Of a DNA stretch of 39,626 bases, positions 1 through 7,220 are shown piece by piece. Positions within the stretch are counted from its first letter, which is position 1, and each line of letters opens with the position of its first letter. The notes below the pieces were generated by a model that was given only the letters and a program-made list of their open reading frames with translations, ran no database searches and was not told the DNA's origin. The translations under genes were made by a program, and so were the position numbers. Source of the DNA: Gordonia sp. UBA5067 (lineage in GTDB: Bacteria; Actinomycetota; Actinomycetes; Mycobacteriales; Mycobacteriaceae); the NCBI RefSeq assembly GCF_002414845.1, contig NZ_DIAX01000045.1, positions 169,383 to 209,008 of the forward strand. Reading direction: 5' to 3'.

Positions 1-67
1 TAGCTCAGCTGGTTAGAGCGCACGACTCATAATCGTGAGGTCGGGGGATCGAGTCCCCCCACCGCTA
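1..67 (+). tRNA. tRNA-Met (CAT anticodon), 5' end cut off by the window
   Basis: The sequence begins at the conserved T8-A9, so the 5' acceptor strand lies outside the window. The D arm (GCTC/GAGC), anticodon stem CACGA/TCGTG with loop CTCATAA, T stem GGGGG/CCCCC and 3' acceptor strand CACCGCT plus discriminator A are all present. The anticodon CAT is at 28-30. The 3' CCA is not encoded (CAC follows the discriminator). Elongator rather than initiator is favoured by its place before rpmG, as in mycobacteria, but the missing acceptor strand leaves this unproven. Confidence 0.93.
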
Positions 68-164
68 CACATCGGAATCGGCGGCCGCCGATCCCGTGAT
101 CCACGGCCCGGCGCCGGTCGACGACCGACGCCAGGCCCGAGTACCACCGAAAGAAGGCAGCGAC

Positions 165-332
165 GTGGCCTCCTCGACAGACGTTCGCCCCAAGATCACC
201 CTGGCGTGCGAAGTGTGCAAGCACCGTAACTACATCACCAAGAAGAACCGCCGGAACGATCCCGATCGGCTCGAGATCAAGAAGTTTTGCCCCAACTGCG
301 GCAAGCATCAGGCGCATAAAGAATCGCGCTGA
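165..332 (+). CDS. rpmG: 50S ribosomal protein L33 (zinc-ribbon, C+ form)
   Basis: This 55-residue basic protein of the large ribosomal subunit has two CxxC pairs (C15/C18 and C42/C45) expected to bind one zinc ion, which marks the zinc-containing C+ paralogue. Segments such as [19 protein letters not shown] are typical of L33. The GTG at 165 is chosen because an AAGAAGG ribosome-binding site lies about 7 nt upstream and the protein then has normal L33 length; the frame is open further upstream but adds residues not found in the family. It follows tRNA-Met directly and is closed by a hairpin terminator, so tRNA and gene may share a transcript. In mycobacteria a zinc-type L33 gene sits in the same place before the had genes. 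Confidence 0.93.
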   Translation: MASSTDVRPKITLACEVCKHRNYITKKNRRNDPDRLEIKKFCPNCGKHQAHKESR

Positions 333-338
333 TTGAAC

Positions 339-375
339 GGGGGGCACCGGGAACGGTGTCCCTCCTTTCATTTGT
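339..375 (+). terminator. Intrinsic terminator after rpmG
   Basis: An 11-bp GC-rich stem (339-349 pairing with 354-364, two G-T wobbles) closes on a GGAA tetraloop at 350-353 and is followed by CCTTTCATTT. It sits 7 nt after the rpmG stop codon and would separate rpmG from hadAB. Confidence 0.65.
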
Positions 376-441
376 GACGGGTTCTCGTCGCGGCGGGCGG
401 TCCGATCGCCGGCGTGGTCCCGTCTGTCTTCGACCCTTCGT

Positions 442-1542
442 GTGACCCCTAGGCAGGTGGCGAGAGTGTTTTCCGGATCCGACCCGAATGATGACGCGCA
501 GGTCGACAAGTTGACCCCTGACGAACTCGCCGAGCGGACGGCCGGACTTGTGGGATACCGCTATACCGTCGACGACTACTACGAGGTCGGTCGCGAGGAG
601 GTCCGCAAGCTCGCCACGGCAGTTCAGGACGCGCATCCAACGCACTGGAGCGAGGCGGCCGCGGGCGAGTACGGGCACGACACCCTGATCGCTTCCCCGA
701 CATTCGTCTCGGTGTTCGGCATCACCGCCCAGCGGTTCCTGTTCGAGGAGGTCGTCCAGGGCTACGACCTGTGGCAGATCATGCAGACCGACCAGCGATT
801 GATCTACCACCAGCCGATGAAGGTTGGCGACCGGCTCATCTGTGACGTGTCGCTGGAGTCGTTTCGCCACATCAGTCAGCCCGAGAACCTCGACATGCTG
901 GTCAGCAAGAACGTCATCTGGAACCAGCACGACGAGCCGGTGATGACCACCTATACGTCGCTGGTGGCGCGGACCGGGGTCGAGGTGGACCCGGCGGTGG
1001 TCGACTCGCTCGACCACGTGATGATGAAGGTCGATGCCTTCGGCGACCCCGGCAAGACCGTCGAGCGGACCGTCGCCGATCAGGATCGGCCCGATCCGAT
1101 CGCGTCGCCGGGGGCGGGCCGGGCCATCGACTTCGACTCGTTGACGGTGGGCCAGGAGATCGTGCCCAAGTCTTTCCTTCTGACGCGCGGAAATCTGGCG
1201 AACTATGCCGGCGTCGTCGGCGACCCGAACCCGATTCACTTCTCCGACGAGGTGGTGAAGGCGGCCGGCCTCGATGGCGTGGTGGCTCATGGGATGCAGA
1301 CGATGGGCCTCGGGGCGACGTACGTGACCGAGTTCATCGGCGACCCCGCTGCCTTCTGCGAATACAACGTCCGATTCACCAGCCCGGTCTACGTTCCGGC
1401 CGACGACTACACCACGGTCGACTTCACCGGCAAGGTGCGCTCGTTGGACCCCGAGACCCGCAAGGGGACGATCGCACTGGTCGCCAAACAGGGTGATCGC
1501 AAGATTTTCGGACGCGCCAACGTCGTCGTCCAGTTCAACTGA
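442..1542 (+). CDS. hadAB: Fused (3R)-hydroxyacyl-ACP dehydratase HadA-HadB
   Basis: This predicted cytoplasmic enzyme dehydrates 3-hydroxyacyl-ACP in the FAS-II cycle that elongates mycolic-acid precursors. Residues about 25-175 match HadA (UPF0336 hotdog fold: GYRYTVDDYYEVGRE, then SPTF). Residues about 225-366 match HadB (MaoC/hydratase-2 hotdog). The hydratase motif is in the second half: D261 and H266 in GDPNPIHF, followed by GVVAHGMQTM. The HadA half lacks the D/H pair, as expected for a HadA subunit. In Mycobacterium hadA, hadB and hadC are separate genes here; this one joins A and B through a linker of about 45 residues, and no hadC follows. The start is uncertain. GTG 442 has no ribosome-binding site; GTG 466, preceded by AGGTGG, is a good alternative and would shorten the protein by eight residues. 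Confidence 0.88.
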   Translation: MTPRQVARVFSGSDPNDDAQVDKLTPDELAERTAGLVGYRYTVDDYYEVGREEVRKLATAVQDAHPTHWSEAAAGEYGHDTLIASPTFVSVFGITAQRFLFEEVVQGYDLWQIMQTDQRLIYHQPMKVGDRLICDVSLESFRHISQPENLDMLVSKNVIWNQHDEPVMTTYTSLVARTGVEVDPAVVDSLDHVMMKVDAFGDPGKTVERTVADQDRPDPIASPGAGRAIDFDSLTVGQEIVPKSFLLTRGNLANYAGVVGDPNPIHFSDEVVKAAGLDGVVAHGMQTMGLGATYVTEFIGDPAAFCEYNVRFTSPVYVPADDYTTVDFTGKVRSLDPETRKGTIALVAKQGDRKIFGRANVVVQFN

Positions 1543-1554
1543 TCTCGACCGGGA

Positions 1555-1585
1555 TTGGTGCTCGATGCCATCGGTGCTCTACACT
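1555..1585 (+). promoter_or_regulatory. Possible promoter for tRNA-Trp-secE-nusG
   Basis: TTGGTG (1555-1560) and TACACT (1580-1585) resemble -35 and -10 elements, but the 19-nt spacer is long. The position, between hadAB and tRNA-Trp, is suitable. A TAGGGT at 1624-1629 is another possible -10. This is read by eye only. Confidence 0.35.
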
Positions 1586-1658
1586 GAGGTGTCAGATTGA
1601 TTCTAGACTTGCGCGCTGCCCTTAGGGTGGCGCGTTGGTCATGTATGGGTCGATCGAC

Positions 1659-1674
1659 GTGACCAACCGGTCAC
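1659..1674 (+). repeat. Perfect inverted repeat just before tRNA-Trp
   Basis: GTGACC-AACC-GGTCAC ends two bases before the first base of tRNA-Trp. It could be an operator or an RNA hairpin that helps 5' processing; the sequence does not say which. Confidence 0.5.
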
Positions 1675-1676
1675 AG

Positions 1677-1749
<73 letters not shown>

Positions 1750-1791
1750 CCCTGGACTGTCAGGGATACCGGAAACGAGAGGACTCGAAAG

Positions 1792-2163
1792 TTGAGCAAG
1801 CGCGATCGAGCTGCCAAGAGCAAGGCGGAGGCCGACGAGTCGGTCGACGATGTTGCCGTCGACACGCTTGACGACGACGCGAAGCCGCGCCCTACCGGCA
1901 AGCGTGCCGGATCGCCGCGCCGCGCCGACCGCACCGAGAAGTCCGCCGATTCCGTGACCACCGGCAGGACAAACCCGTTTGTCGCGATCTGGACCTTCTT
2001 GAAGCAGGTCGTCGCGGAGATGAAGAAGGTTATCTGGCCGACCCGGCGCGAGACCATCGTCTTCACGCTGATCGTGCTGGTCTTCATTGTCGTGTTCACC
2101 TCGTTCATCACCGGCCTCGATATCGGCTTCGCGAAGCTGGTGCTGCTGGTCTTCGGTGAATAA
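1792..2163 (+). CDS. secE: Preprotein translocase subunit SecE
   Basis: This 123-residue protein is the small stabilising subunit of the SecYEG channel in the plasma membrane. It has a charged N-terminal tail of about 65 residues, then the conserved amphipathic stretch (FLKQVVAEMKKVIWPTRRE) and one C-terminal membrane segment (about residues 88-118). The long tail is common in actinobacteria. The TTG at 1792 is chosen because CGAGAGGA lies about 9 nt upstream; an earlier start would run into tRNA-Trp. It is followed after 33 nt by nusG. Confidence 0.93.
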   Translation: MSKRDRAAKSKAEADESVDDVAVDTLDDDAKPRPTGKRAGSPRRADRTEKSADSVTTGRTNPFVAIWTFLKQVVAEMKKVIWPTRRETIVFTLIVLVFIVVFTSFITGLDIGFAKLVLLVFGE

Positions 2164-2196
2164 GACAAACATTTCTATCCAAAGGAGTAGCGGGCT

Positions 2197-3006
2197 GTGA
2201 CCACCCCCGAGAACGAGTTCGAATCAACCGAGGACATCACCTCGGCGGGTGAGCCCACCGACCAGATCGATGGTGCCGAGGCTGCGGCGGAGGGCGTCGA
2301 GGAGGCCGAAGTGGCCGTCGACAACCAGGCCGGGGCCGTTGCCGAGGAGCCAGCCGATCCGGTGGTCGCCGACGAGGTGGTCGCCGACGAGGATCCGGCC
2401 GAGGCGATGCGCCGCCAGCTTCGGTTCGCACCCGGCGAGTGGTACGTCATCCACTCGTATGCCGGATACGAGAACAAGGTGAAGGCCAACCTGGAGACCC
2501 GCGTGCAGAACCTCGACCTCGAGGAGTACATCTTCCAGGTCGAGGTGCCGAGCGAAGAGGTCACCGAGATCAAGAACGGCCAGCCGAAGAAGGTCAACCG
2601 CAAGGTGCTTCCGGGCTACATCCTGGTCCGCATGGAACTCAACGACGAGTCGTGGGGCGCCGTGCGCAACACGCCCGGCGTAACCGGCTTCGTCGGCCTG
2701 ACGTCGCGCCCCTCGTCGTTGACCCTCGACGAGGTGCTGAAGTTCTTGGTGCCACGCACCGAGCCGAAGAAGGCGTCGTCGAGCAGGGGTGGCGACGTCA
2801 TCGCTGCCGCTGCTGCGGCAACCGCGCAGATCGAGGTGGACTTCGAGGTCGGCGAGTCGGTCACCGTGATGGACGGTCCGTTCGCGACGCTGCCCGCGTC
2901 GATCAGCGAGGTCAACGCCGAGCAGCGCAAGGTCAAGGTGCTCGTCTCGATCTTCGGTCGGGAGACCCCGGTCGAACTCGCGTTCACCCAGGTCGAGAAG
3001 ATTTAG
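2197..3006 (+). CDS. nusG: Transcription termination/antitermination factor NusG
   Basis: This 269-residue RNA-polymerase-associated elongation factor couples transcription to translation and to Rho. An acidic N-terminal extension of about 70 residues precedes the NGN domain (from [21 protein letters not shown], about residue 84). A linker follows and then the C-terminal KOW domain ([21 protein letters not shown]). A GTG start 7 nt after the strong site AAAGGAG is clear. The extension contains a duplicated VVADE encoded by two identical 15-bp units at 2362-2391. Acidic NusG extensions are common in actinobacteria, so the duplication is the only unusual part. Confidence 0.95.
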   Translation: MTTPENEFESTEDITSAGEPTDQIDGAEAAAEGVEEAEVAVDNQAGAVAEEPADPVVADEVVADEDPAEAMRRQLRFAPGEWYVIHSYAGYENKVKANLETRVQNLDLEEYIFQVEVPSEEVTEIKNGQPKKVNRKVLPGYILVRMELNDESWGAVRNTPGVTGFVGLTSRPSSLTLDEVLKFLVPRTEPKKASSSRGGDVIAAAAAATAQIEVDFEVGESVTVMDGPFATLPASISEVNAEQRKVKVLVSIFGRETPVELAFTQVEKI

Positions 3007-3098
3007 CGACGGCGCCACGGGTCATCGGCCCGTCGCCGCGACAATAGACTTCCGCGTATCCAGCGTGCGCGGATGAGGAAAGAAGTAAGGACAAGAGG

Positions 3099-3533
3099 AT
3101 GCCTCCCAAGAAGAAGAAGATCGCCGGGATCATCAAGCTCCAGATCCAGGCGGGCCAGGCCAATCCGGCTCCGCCGGTGGGTCCGGCGCTGGGTCAGCAC
3201 AGCGTGAACATCATGGAGTTTTGCAAGGCCTACAACGCGGCGACTGAGAATCAGCGCGGCAACGTGGTGCCGGTCGAGATCTTCGTGTACGAAGACCGCT
3301 CGTTTGACTTCAAACTGAAGACCCCGCCCGCGGCCAAGCTGCTACTCAAGGCTGCTGGTTTGCAGAAGGGCTCCGGCGAGCCACACGTCAACAAGGTCGG
3401 CAAAGTGACCATGGACCAGGTCCGTGAGATCGCGAAGACCAAGGCCGAGGATCTCAACGCCAACGATATTGATCAGGCCGCGAAGATCATCGCCGGTACC
3501 GCCCGGTCCATGGGCATCACCGTCGAAGGCTGA
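3099..3533 (+). CDS. rplK: 50S ribosomal protein L11
   Basis: This 144-residue protein of the GTPase-associated centre binds 23S rRNA and is needed for stringent-response signalling. Family landmarks are the N-terminal [20 protein letters not shown], then [20 protein letters not shown] and the C-terminal [12 protein letters not shown]. Length is normal. It starts at ATG 3099 after AAGGACAAGAGG. The 92-nt gap after nusG holds a GC-rich stem-loop near 3009-3038 and a possible -10 (TAGACT, 3045-3050), so rplK-rplA may have its own promoter and leader. Confidence 0.97.
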
Positions 3534-3543
3534 GTAGTACTCC

Positions 3544-3595
3544 GCGCCCCTCGGTGACGAGGGTGCGCACCCCCGTGGGAGGGCCGGCTCGGCCC
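3544..3595 (+). repeat. Two RNA hairpins between rplK and rplA
   Basis: The first hairpin has a 10-bp stem (3544-3553 with 3558-3568) on a GTGA tetraloop with one bulged T at 3564. The second pairs GGGCCG (3581-3586) with CGGCCC (3590-3595) across a 3-nt loop. Neither is followed by a T-run, so they are more likely RNA processing, stability or translational-control elements than terminators. Confidence 0.5.
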
Positions 3596-3637
3596 ATCAA
3601 CCACTTACTCGGATTACCCCGAAGAAGGAACAGAGCT

Positions 3638-4354
3638 ATGGCACAACGAAGCAAGGCCTACCGCGCCGCAGCGGAGAAGATCGACAAGGATAACCTGTAC
3701 AGTCCGCTGGAGGCTGTGCAGCTCGCCAAGGATACCGGCTCGGCGAATTCCGATTCGACCGTTGAGGTCGCCGTCCGGCTCGGTGTCGACCCCCGTAAGG
3801 CGGACCAGTTGGTCCGTGGCACCGTCAACCTCCCGCACGGCACCGGTAAGACCGCTCGGGTGATCGTGTTTGCCGCTGGCGAGAAGGCTGCCGAGGCGGC
3901 CGCCGCCGGCGCCGACGAGGTCGGTGCCGAGGATCTGATCGAAAAGATTCAGGGCGGCTGGCTGGACTTCGACGCCGCGATCGCCACCCCGGACCAGATG
4001 GCCAAGGTCGGCCGGATCGCCCGCGTGCTGGGTCCCCGCGGACTCATGCCGAACCCGAAGACGGGCACGGTGACCACCGACGTCACCAAGGCCGTCAACG
4101 AGATCAAGGGCGGCAAGATCAACTTCCGCGTCGACAAGGCCGCGAACCTGCATTTCGTTATCGGCAAGGCCTCGTTCTCGACCGAGCAGCTCGCCGAAAA
4201 CTACGGCGCTGCCTTTGACGAGATCATGCGTGCCAAGCCGTCGGCGGCTAAGGGTCGTTACGTCAAGAAGGTCACCGTCTCCACCACGACGGGCCCGGGC
4301 ATTCCGGTTGATCCGTCGGTGACGCGCAACTTCACCGAGGCGCCGCAGGCATAA
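3638..4354 (+). CDS. rplA: 50S ribosomal protein L1
   Basis: This 238-residue protein of the ribosomal L1 stalk also represses its own operon by binding mRNA in bacteria that have been studied. Family landmarks include [31 protein letters not shown], the signature [16 protein letters not shown] and the C-terminal GPGIPVD. The ATG at 3638 is preferred over upstream in-frame starts because GAAGAAGGA lies 8 nt before it and the length is then normal. It is the last gene of this ribosomal block, before a strong terminator. Confidence 0.97.
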   Translation: MAQRSKAYRAAAEKIDKDNLYSPLEAVQLAKDTGSANSDSTVEVAVRLGVDPRKADQLVRGTVNLPHGTGKTARVIVFAAGEKAAEAAAAGADEVGAEDLIEKIQGGWLDFDAAIATPDQMAKVGRIARVLGPRGLMPNPKTGTVTTDVTKAVNEIKGGKINFRVDKAANLHFVIGKASFSTEQLAENYGAAFDEIMRAKPSAAKGRYVKKVTVSTTTGPGIPVDPSVTRNFTEAPQA

Positions 4355-4363
4355 CGCCAAACG

Positions 4364-4418
4364 AAACAAGACGGGACAAACCCAACGCCGATCGGTGTTG
4401 GGTTTGTCCCGTTTTGTT
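4364..4418 (+). terminator. Strong intrinsic terminator after rplA
   Basis: A near-perfect stem of about 24 bp (4364-4389 with 4394-4418) has a GATC loop and carries A-rich and T-rich flanks (ACAAG ... GTTTTGTT). It starts about 10 nt after the rplA stop and could work in both directions. Confidence 0.85.
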
Positions 4419-4432
4419 GGGTCTGATGGCGG

Positions 4433-4438
4433 TAGTGT
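4433..4438 (+). promoter_or_regulatory. -10 element for a leaderless gene at 4445
   Basis: TAGTGT ends 6 nt before GTG 4445. With a transcription start 6-8 nt after the -10, the mRNA would begin at or very near the start codon; there is no Shine-Dalgarno sequence. Confidence 0.5.
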
Positions 4439-4444
4439 CGGCTC

Positions 4445-5026
4445 GTGAAGTCCAGGCGGCGTACGCGATGGCTGGTCATCGGGGTGATTGTCGTCGTGGT
4501 GGCGGTTGTTGGTGGACTCGTCGCCTGGCGATTCTGGCCGGCGCCGGTGGCGAGTCCCGACCGTTGCGCTGCGGTGAGCGCCCCCGATCCCGGTGCGACG
4601 ATGATCGGCTCCACCGGCGTGCGTGCTGTCCTGCCGCCCGGCTTTACCGTCATGGCGGACAACGGCCGCGTCAGCACGATCGTGGACGCTTCCACGCCGC
4701 GGTACTACATCTGGGTGACCCGCGACGATGGTTCATCGGCGATCCGGCCGCGCACCAGTGCGCAAGCCGTCGAGGAATTTCTGAATCGACACTTTGACCA
4801 GTTGGGAGCCGAATTCTTGCGATCGTTGCAGCGTGCGCAGTGGACCTCCAACGGTCTCGACGGTGCGTCAATCCGAGCGTCGAGAACGGGAGTGCCCGGC
4901 TACCTGGCATTAGTTGGCTGTCGTGGTCTGCGGTGGGAGGTCGCGACCAGCTTCAGTGAGGTCTTCGACACTGCCGATGCCATTGCCCACTCCCTGCAGG
5001 AAGCCGGACCCTCGACGCGCGCATAG
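4445..5026 (+). CDS. Membrane-anchored hypothetical protein
   Basis: I do not recognise this 193-residue protein. After a basic start (MKSRRRTRW) it has one hydrophobic segment (about residues 10-28), so it is predicted to be anchored in the membrane with an exported domain of about 160 residues. The exported part has two cysteines (in DRCAAV and in VGCRGL) that could form a disulfide. Its pattern (PPGFTVMADNGRVSTIV, then a C-terminal helix with DTADAIAHSLQ) recalls small secreted actinobacterial proteins of unknown function. It lies between the rplA terminator and an SDR gene that seems to have its own promoter, so it is probably transcribed alone, and leaderless. No function is assigned. 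Confidence 0.75.
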   Translation: MKSRRRTRWLVIGVIVVVVAVVGGLVAWRFWPAPVASPDRCAAVSAPDPGATMIGSTGVRAVLPPGFTVMADNGRVSTIVDASTPRYYIWVTRDDGSSAIRPRTSAQAVEEFLNRHFDQLGAEFLRSLQRAQWTSNGLDGASIRASRTGVPGYLALVGCRGLRWEVATSFSEVFDTADAIAHSLQEAGPSTRA

Positions 5027-5035
5027 CGTGCGCGA

Positions 5036-5041
5036 TACGTT
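5036..5041 (+). promoter_or_regulatory. -10 element for a leaderless SDR gene
   Basis: TACGTT ends 6 nt before ATG 5048, and no ribosome-binding site is present. It lies in the 21-nt gap after the preceding gene. Confidence 0.5.
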
Positions 5042-5047
5042 GGCCAG

Positions 5048-5908
5048 ATGGAACTTGACGGGCGCGTCGCGATTGTGACCGGCGCGGCGAGCGGGATCGG
5101 CTTGGCGTTGGCACGCGAATTGGTACGGCGGGGAGCCCGTGTCGTGGTCGGTGACCTTCATCGCGACGCCACCGAGGCCGCCGCGGCGTCGATCGCGGGT
5201 GGGGTGGGAGGAGAAACGCCCTCGGGCGACGACAGGGTGCGCGCCGTCCCTGTCTTCGGCGACACTTCCGACCCCACGGTGATCGCCGCTCAGATCGCCG
5301 CCGCGCAGGCGGCCTTCGGGCCGGTAGACGTGTACTTCGCCAACGCCGGGATCAGTACCGGTGCCGGGCTCGGCGCCACCGAGGAGGAGTGGTCGCGCTC
5401 GTTGGACGTCAACCTGATGGCACATGTTCGAGCGGCGCGCGCCTTGGTGCCCGGGTGGATCGAGCGGGGCAGCGGCTACTTCGTCAGCACTGCTTCGGCG
5501 GCCGGGTTGCTGTCCCAGATTGGGTCGGCAACCTATACGACGACCAAGCACGCCCTCGTCGGCTTTGCCGAGTGGCTCTCGATCACCTACGGCGACGACG
5601 GGGTGGGAGTCAGTTGCGTATGCCCCATGGGTGTTGACACTGCTCTGCTGCGGCCGAAGCACACCGTCGGCGCCGAGGAGGCGTTGATGCTGCACACCGT
5701 CGAATCCGCCGGTGTGGTGCTCACGCCCGAGGCGGTGGCCACAGCCGTGCTCGACGCCGTTGAACAGGGGCAGTTTCTCGTGCTGCCACACCCAGAGGTC
5801 CTTGAGATGTACCGCGGCAAGGGAGCCGACTACGGCGGGTGGATCAGCGGCATGCGTCGCCTCCAGCGGGCCCTGCGCAAATCCGTCACCAGCAAAGGAA
5901 AGTCATGA
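5048..5908 (+). CDS. Short-chain dehydrogenase/reductase (classical SDR)
   Basis: This 286-residue predicted cytoplasmic NAD(P)-dependent oxidoreductase has an N-terminal Rossmann fold with T11-G-A-A-S-G-I-G18, the structural NAG motif (N99), and catalytic S150, Y163 and K167 (YTTTK). An aspartate at the end of the second strand (VVVGD) favours NAD(H) over NADP(H); that is an inference from family rules. The gene overlaps the next one, an acyl-CoA dehydrogenase, by ATGA, so the two are translationally coupled and may act on the same acyl or alcohol substrate. The substrate cannot be read from the sequence. Confidence 0.9.
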   Translation: MELDGRVAIVTGAASGIGLALARELVRRGARVVVGDLHRDATEAAAASIAGGVGGETPSGDDRVRAVPVFGDTSDPTVIAAQIAAAQAAFGPVDVYFANAGISTGAGLGATEEEWSRSLDVNLMAHVRAARALVPGWIERGSGYFVSTASAAGLLSQIGSATYTTTKHALVGFAEWLSITYGDDGVGVSCVCPMGVDTALLRPKHTVGAEEALMLHTVESAGVVLTPEAVATAVLDAVEQGQFLVLPHPEVLEMYRGKGADYGGWISGMRRLQRALRKSVTSKGKS

Positions 5909-7113
5909 CGATCCCCGCCTTCTCCGAGCGCAGTGATGCCTATCGCGCTCAGCTCCTCGACTTCATGGACGCGCGCGTCTACCCCGCCGAGGCTGTCTAC
6001 CACGAGCAGATGGCCGCGGCCGGCGACCCGCACGTCCAGCCGCCGATTCTGGAAGAACTCAAGGCCGAGGCGAAGGGGCTCGGCCTGTGGAACCTCTTCC
6101 ACCCGCACCCACAGTGGGGTCCGGGGCTCGCCAACCTCGACTACGCGCCCCTCGCCGAGATCATGGGTCGTTCGGAGATCGCCCCAGAGGTGTTCAACTG
6201 CAACGCCCCAGACACCGGGAACATGGAGGTGCTCACCCTTTACGGCACCGACGAACACAAGGAGCGCTGGCTGAGGCCGCTGCTGGCCGGTCAGATTCGC
6301 TCTGCCTTCGCGATGACCGAGCCGGCGGTGGCCAGTTCCGACGCCACAAATATCACGCTGTCGATGCGCCGCGATGGCGATTCTTACCTCCTCAACGGCC
6401 GAAAGTGGTTCGCATCCAACGCCATGCACCCGCTTTGTACCGTTCTGATCGTCATGGGGAAGACCGATCCCGAGGCGGCCACGCATCGACAGCAGTCGAT
6501 GATGGTGGTGCCGATCGATGCGCCCGGTGTGACCGTCGTCCGCAATCTGCCCGTCTTCGGCTATCAGGACCGGGAGGGCCATGCGGAGATCACGTTTGAG
6601 GATGTGCGCGTGCCCGCCGTCGACGTCCTCGCGGGGGAGGGGGAGGGCTTCGCGATCGCACAGGCCCGACTCGGCCCCGGCCGCATTCACCATTGCATGC
6701 GCACGGTCGGGATGGCCGAGCGTGCGCTTGAGTTGATGTGCCGCCGAGCCGTCGAGCGCACCACCTTCGGCAAGCCGCTCGCCGCCCGGGCGAACATCCA
6801 GGACTGGATCGCCGAGTCGCGCATCGAGATCGAAATGGTGCGGTTGTTGACGCTCAAGGCGGCGCACATGATGGACACCGTGGGGAACCGGGCCGCCGCC
6901 ACCGAGATCGCAGCCATCAAGGTGGCTGCCCCCGAGATGGCGCTCAAACTCCTCGATCGCGCGATCCAGGTCTTCGGCGGGGCCGGCGTCACCGACGACT
7001 ATCCACTCGCCAGTGCCTACGCTCACCTGCGCACCCTGCGCCTGGCGGATGGGCCCGACGAAGTCCACAAACGGTCCATCGCGCGGTGGGAATTGCGGCG
7101 GTACGCCGAGTAG
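5905..7113 (+). CDS. Acyl-CoA dehydrogenase, ACAD10/11-like
   Basis: This 402-residue FAD flavoenzyme oxidises an acyl-CoA at the alpha-beta bond. Family features are [16 protein letters not shown] (flavin and substrate contacts), [10 protein letters not shown] in the beta domain, RTTFGKPLA in the C-terminal helical domain, and [15 protein letters not shown]. In most family members the catalytic glutamate lies in a YEGTxEI-type motif; here the aligned sequence is ADGPDEV, with aspartate at about residue 382. This is typical of the ACAD10/11 branch and suggests an unusual acyl chain such as a hydroxylated or branched one. ATG 5905 is chosen for the AAAGGA site 5 nt upstream; it overlaps the SDR stop codon. 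Confidence 0.9.
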   Translation: MTIPAFSERSDAYRAQLLDFMDARVYPAEAVYHEQMAAAGDPHVQPPILEELKAEAKGLGLWNLFHPHPQWGPGLANLDYAPLAEIMGRSEIAPEVFNCNAPDTGNMEVLTLYGTDEHKERWLRPLLAGQIRSAFAMTEPAVASSDATNITLSMRRDGDSYLLNGRKWFASNAMHPLCTVLIVMGKTDPEAATHRQQSMMVVPIDAPGVTVVRNLPVFGYQDREGHAEITFEDVRVPAVDVLAGEGEGFAIAQARLGPGRIHHCMRTVGMAERALELMCRRAVERTTFGKPLAARANIQDWIAESRIEIEMVRLLTLKAAHMMDTVGNRAAATEIAAIKVAAPEMALKLLDRAIQVFGGAGVTDDYPLASAYAHLRTLRLADGPDEVHKRSIARWELRRYAE

Positions 7114-7170
7114 GTGGGTGGGGAGCCGAATGGTGTGCCGAGCCCTTGAGCCGGGCCGGCGCACGTAATT

Positions 7171-7186
7171 TGTGACCCGTCTCACA
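7171..7186 (+). promoter_or_regulatory. Perfect CRP-type operator upstream of the lipase gene
   Basis: TGTGA-CCCGTC-TCACA matches the CRP consensus TGTGA-N6-TCACA at every defined position; mycobacterial Crp (Rv3676) recognises the same core. The centre, 7178.5, is 41.5 bp before a transcription start at 7220, the start predicted from the -10 at 7207-7212. That is the class II activator position. Confidence 0.7.
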
Positions 7187-7206
7187 TGACGATCCTGTGT
7201 GTGGGG

Positions 7207-7212
7207 TAAGTT
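7207..7212 (+). promoter_or_regulatory. -10 element for the lipase gene
   Basis: TAAGTT ends 8 nt before ATG 7221. No convincing -35 is seen where one is expected (CACATG, 7184-7189, overlapping the CRP-type site), which fits an activator-dependent promoter. The mRNA would be leaderless or nearly so. Confidence 0.5.
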
Positions 7213-7220
7213 CGCCCACC

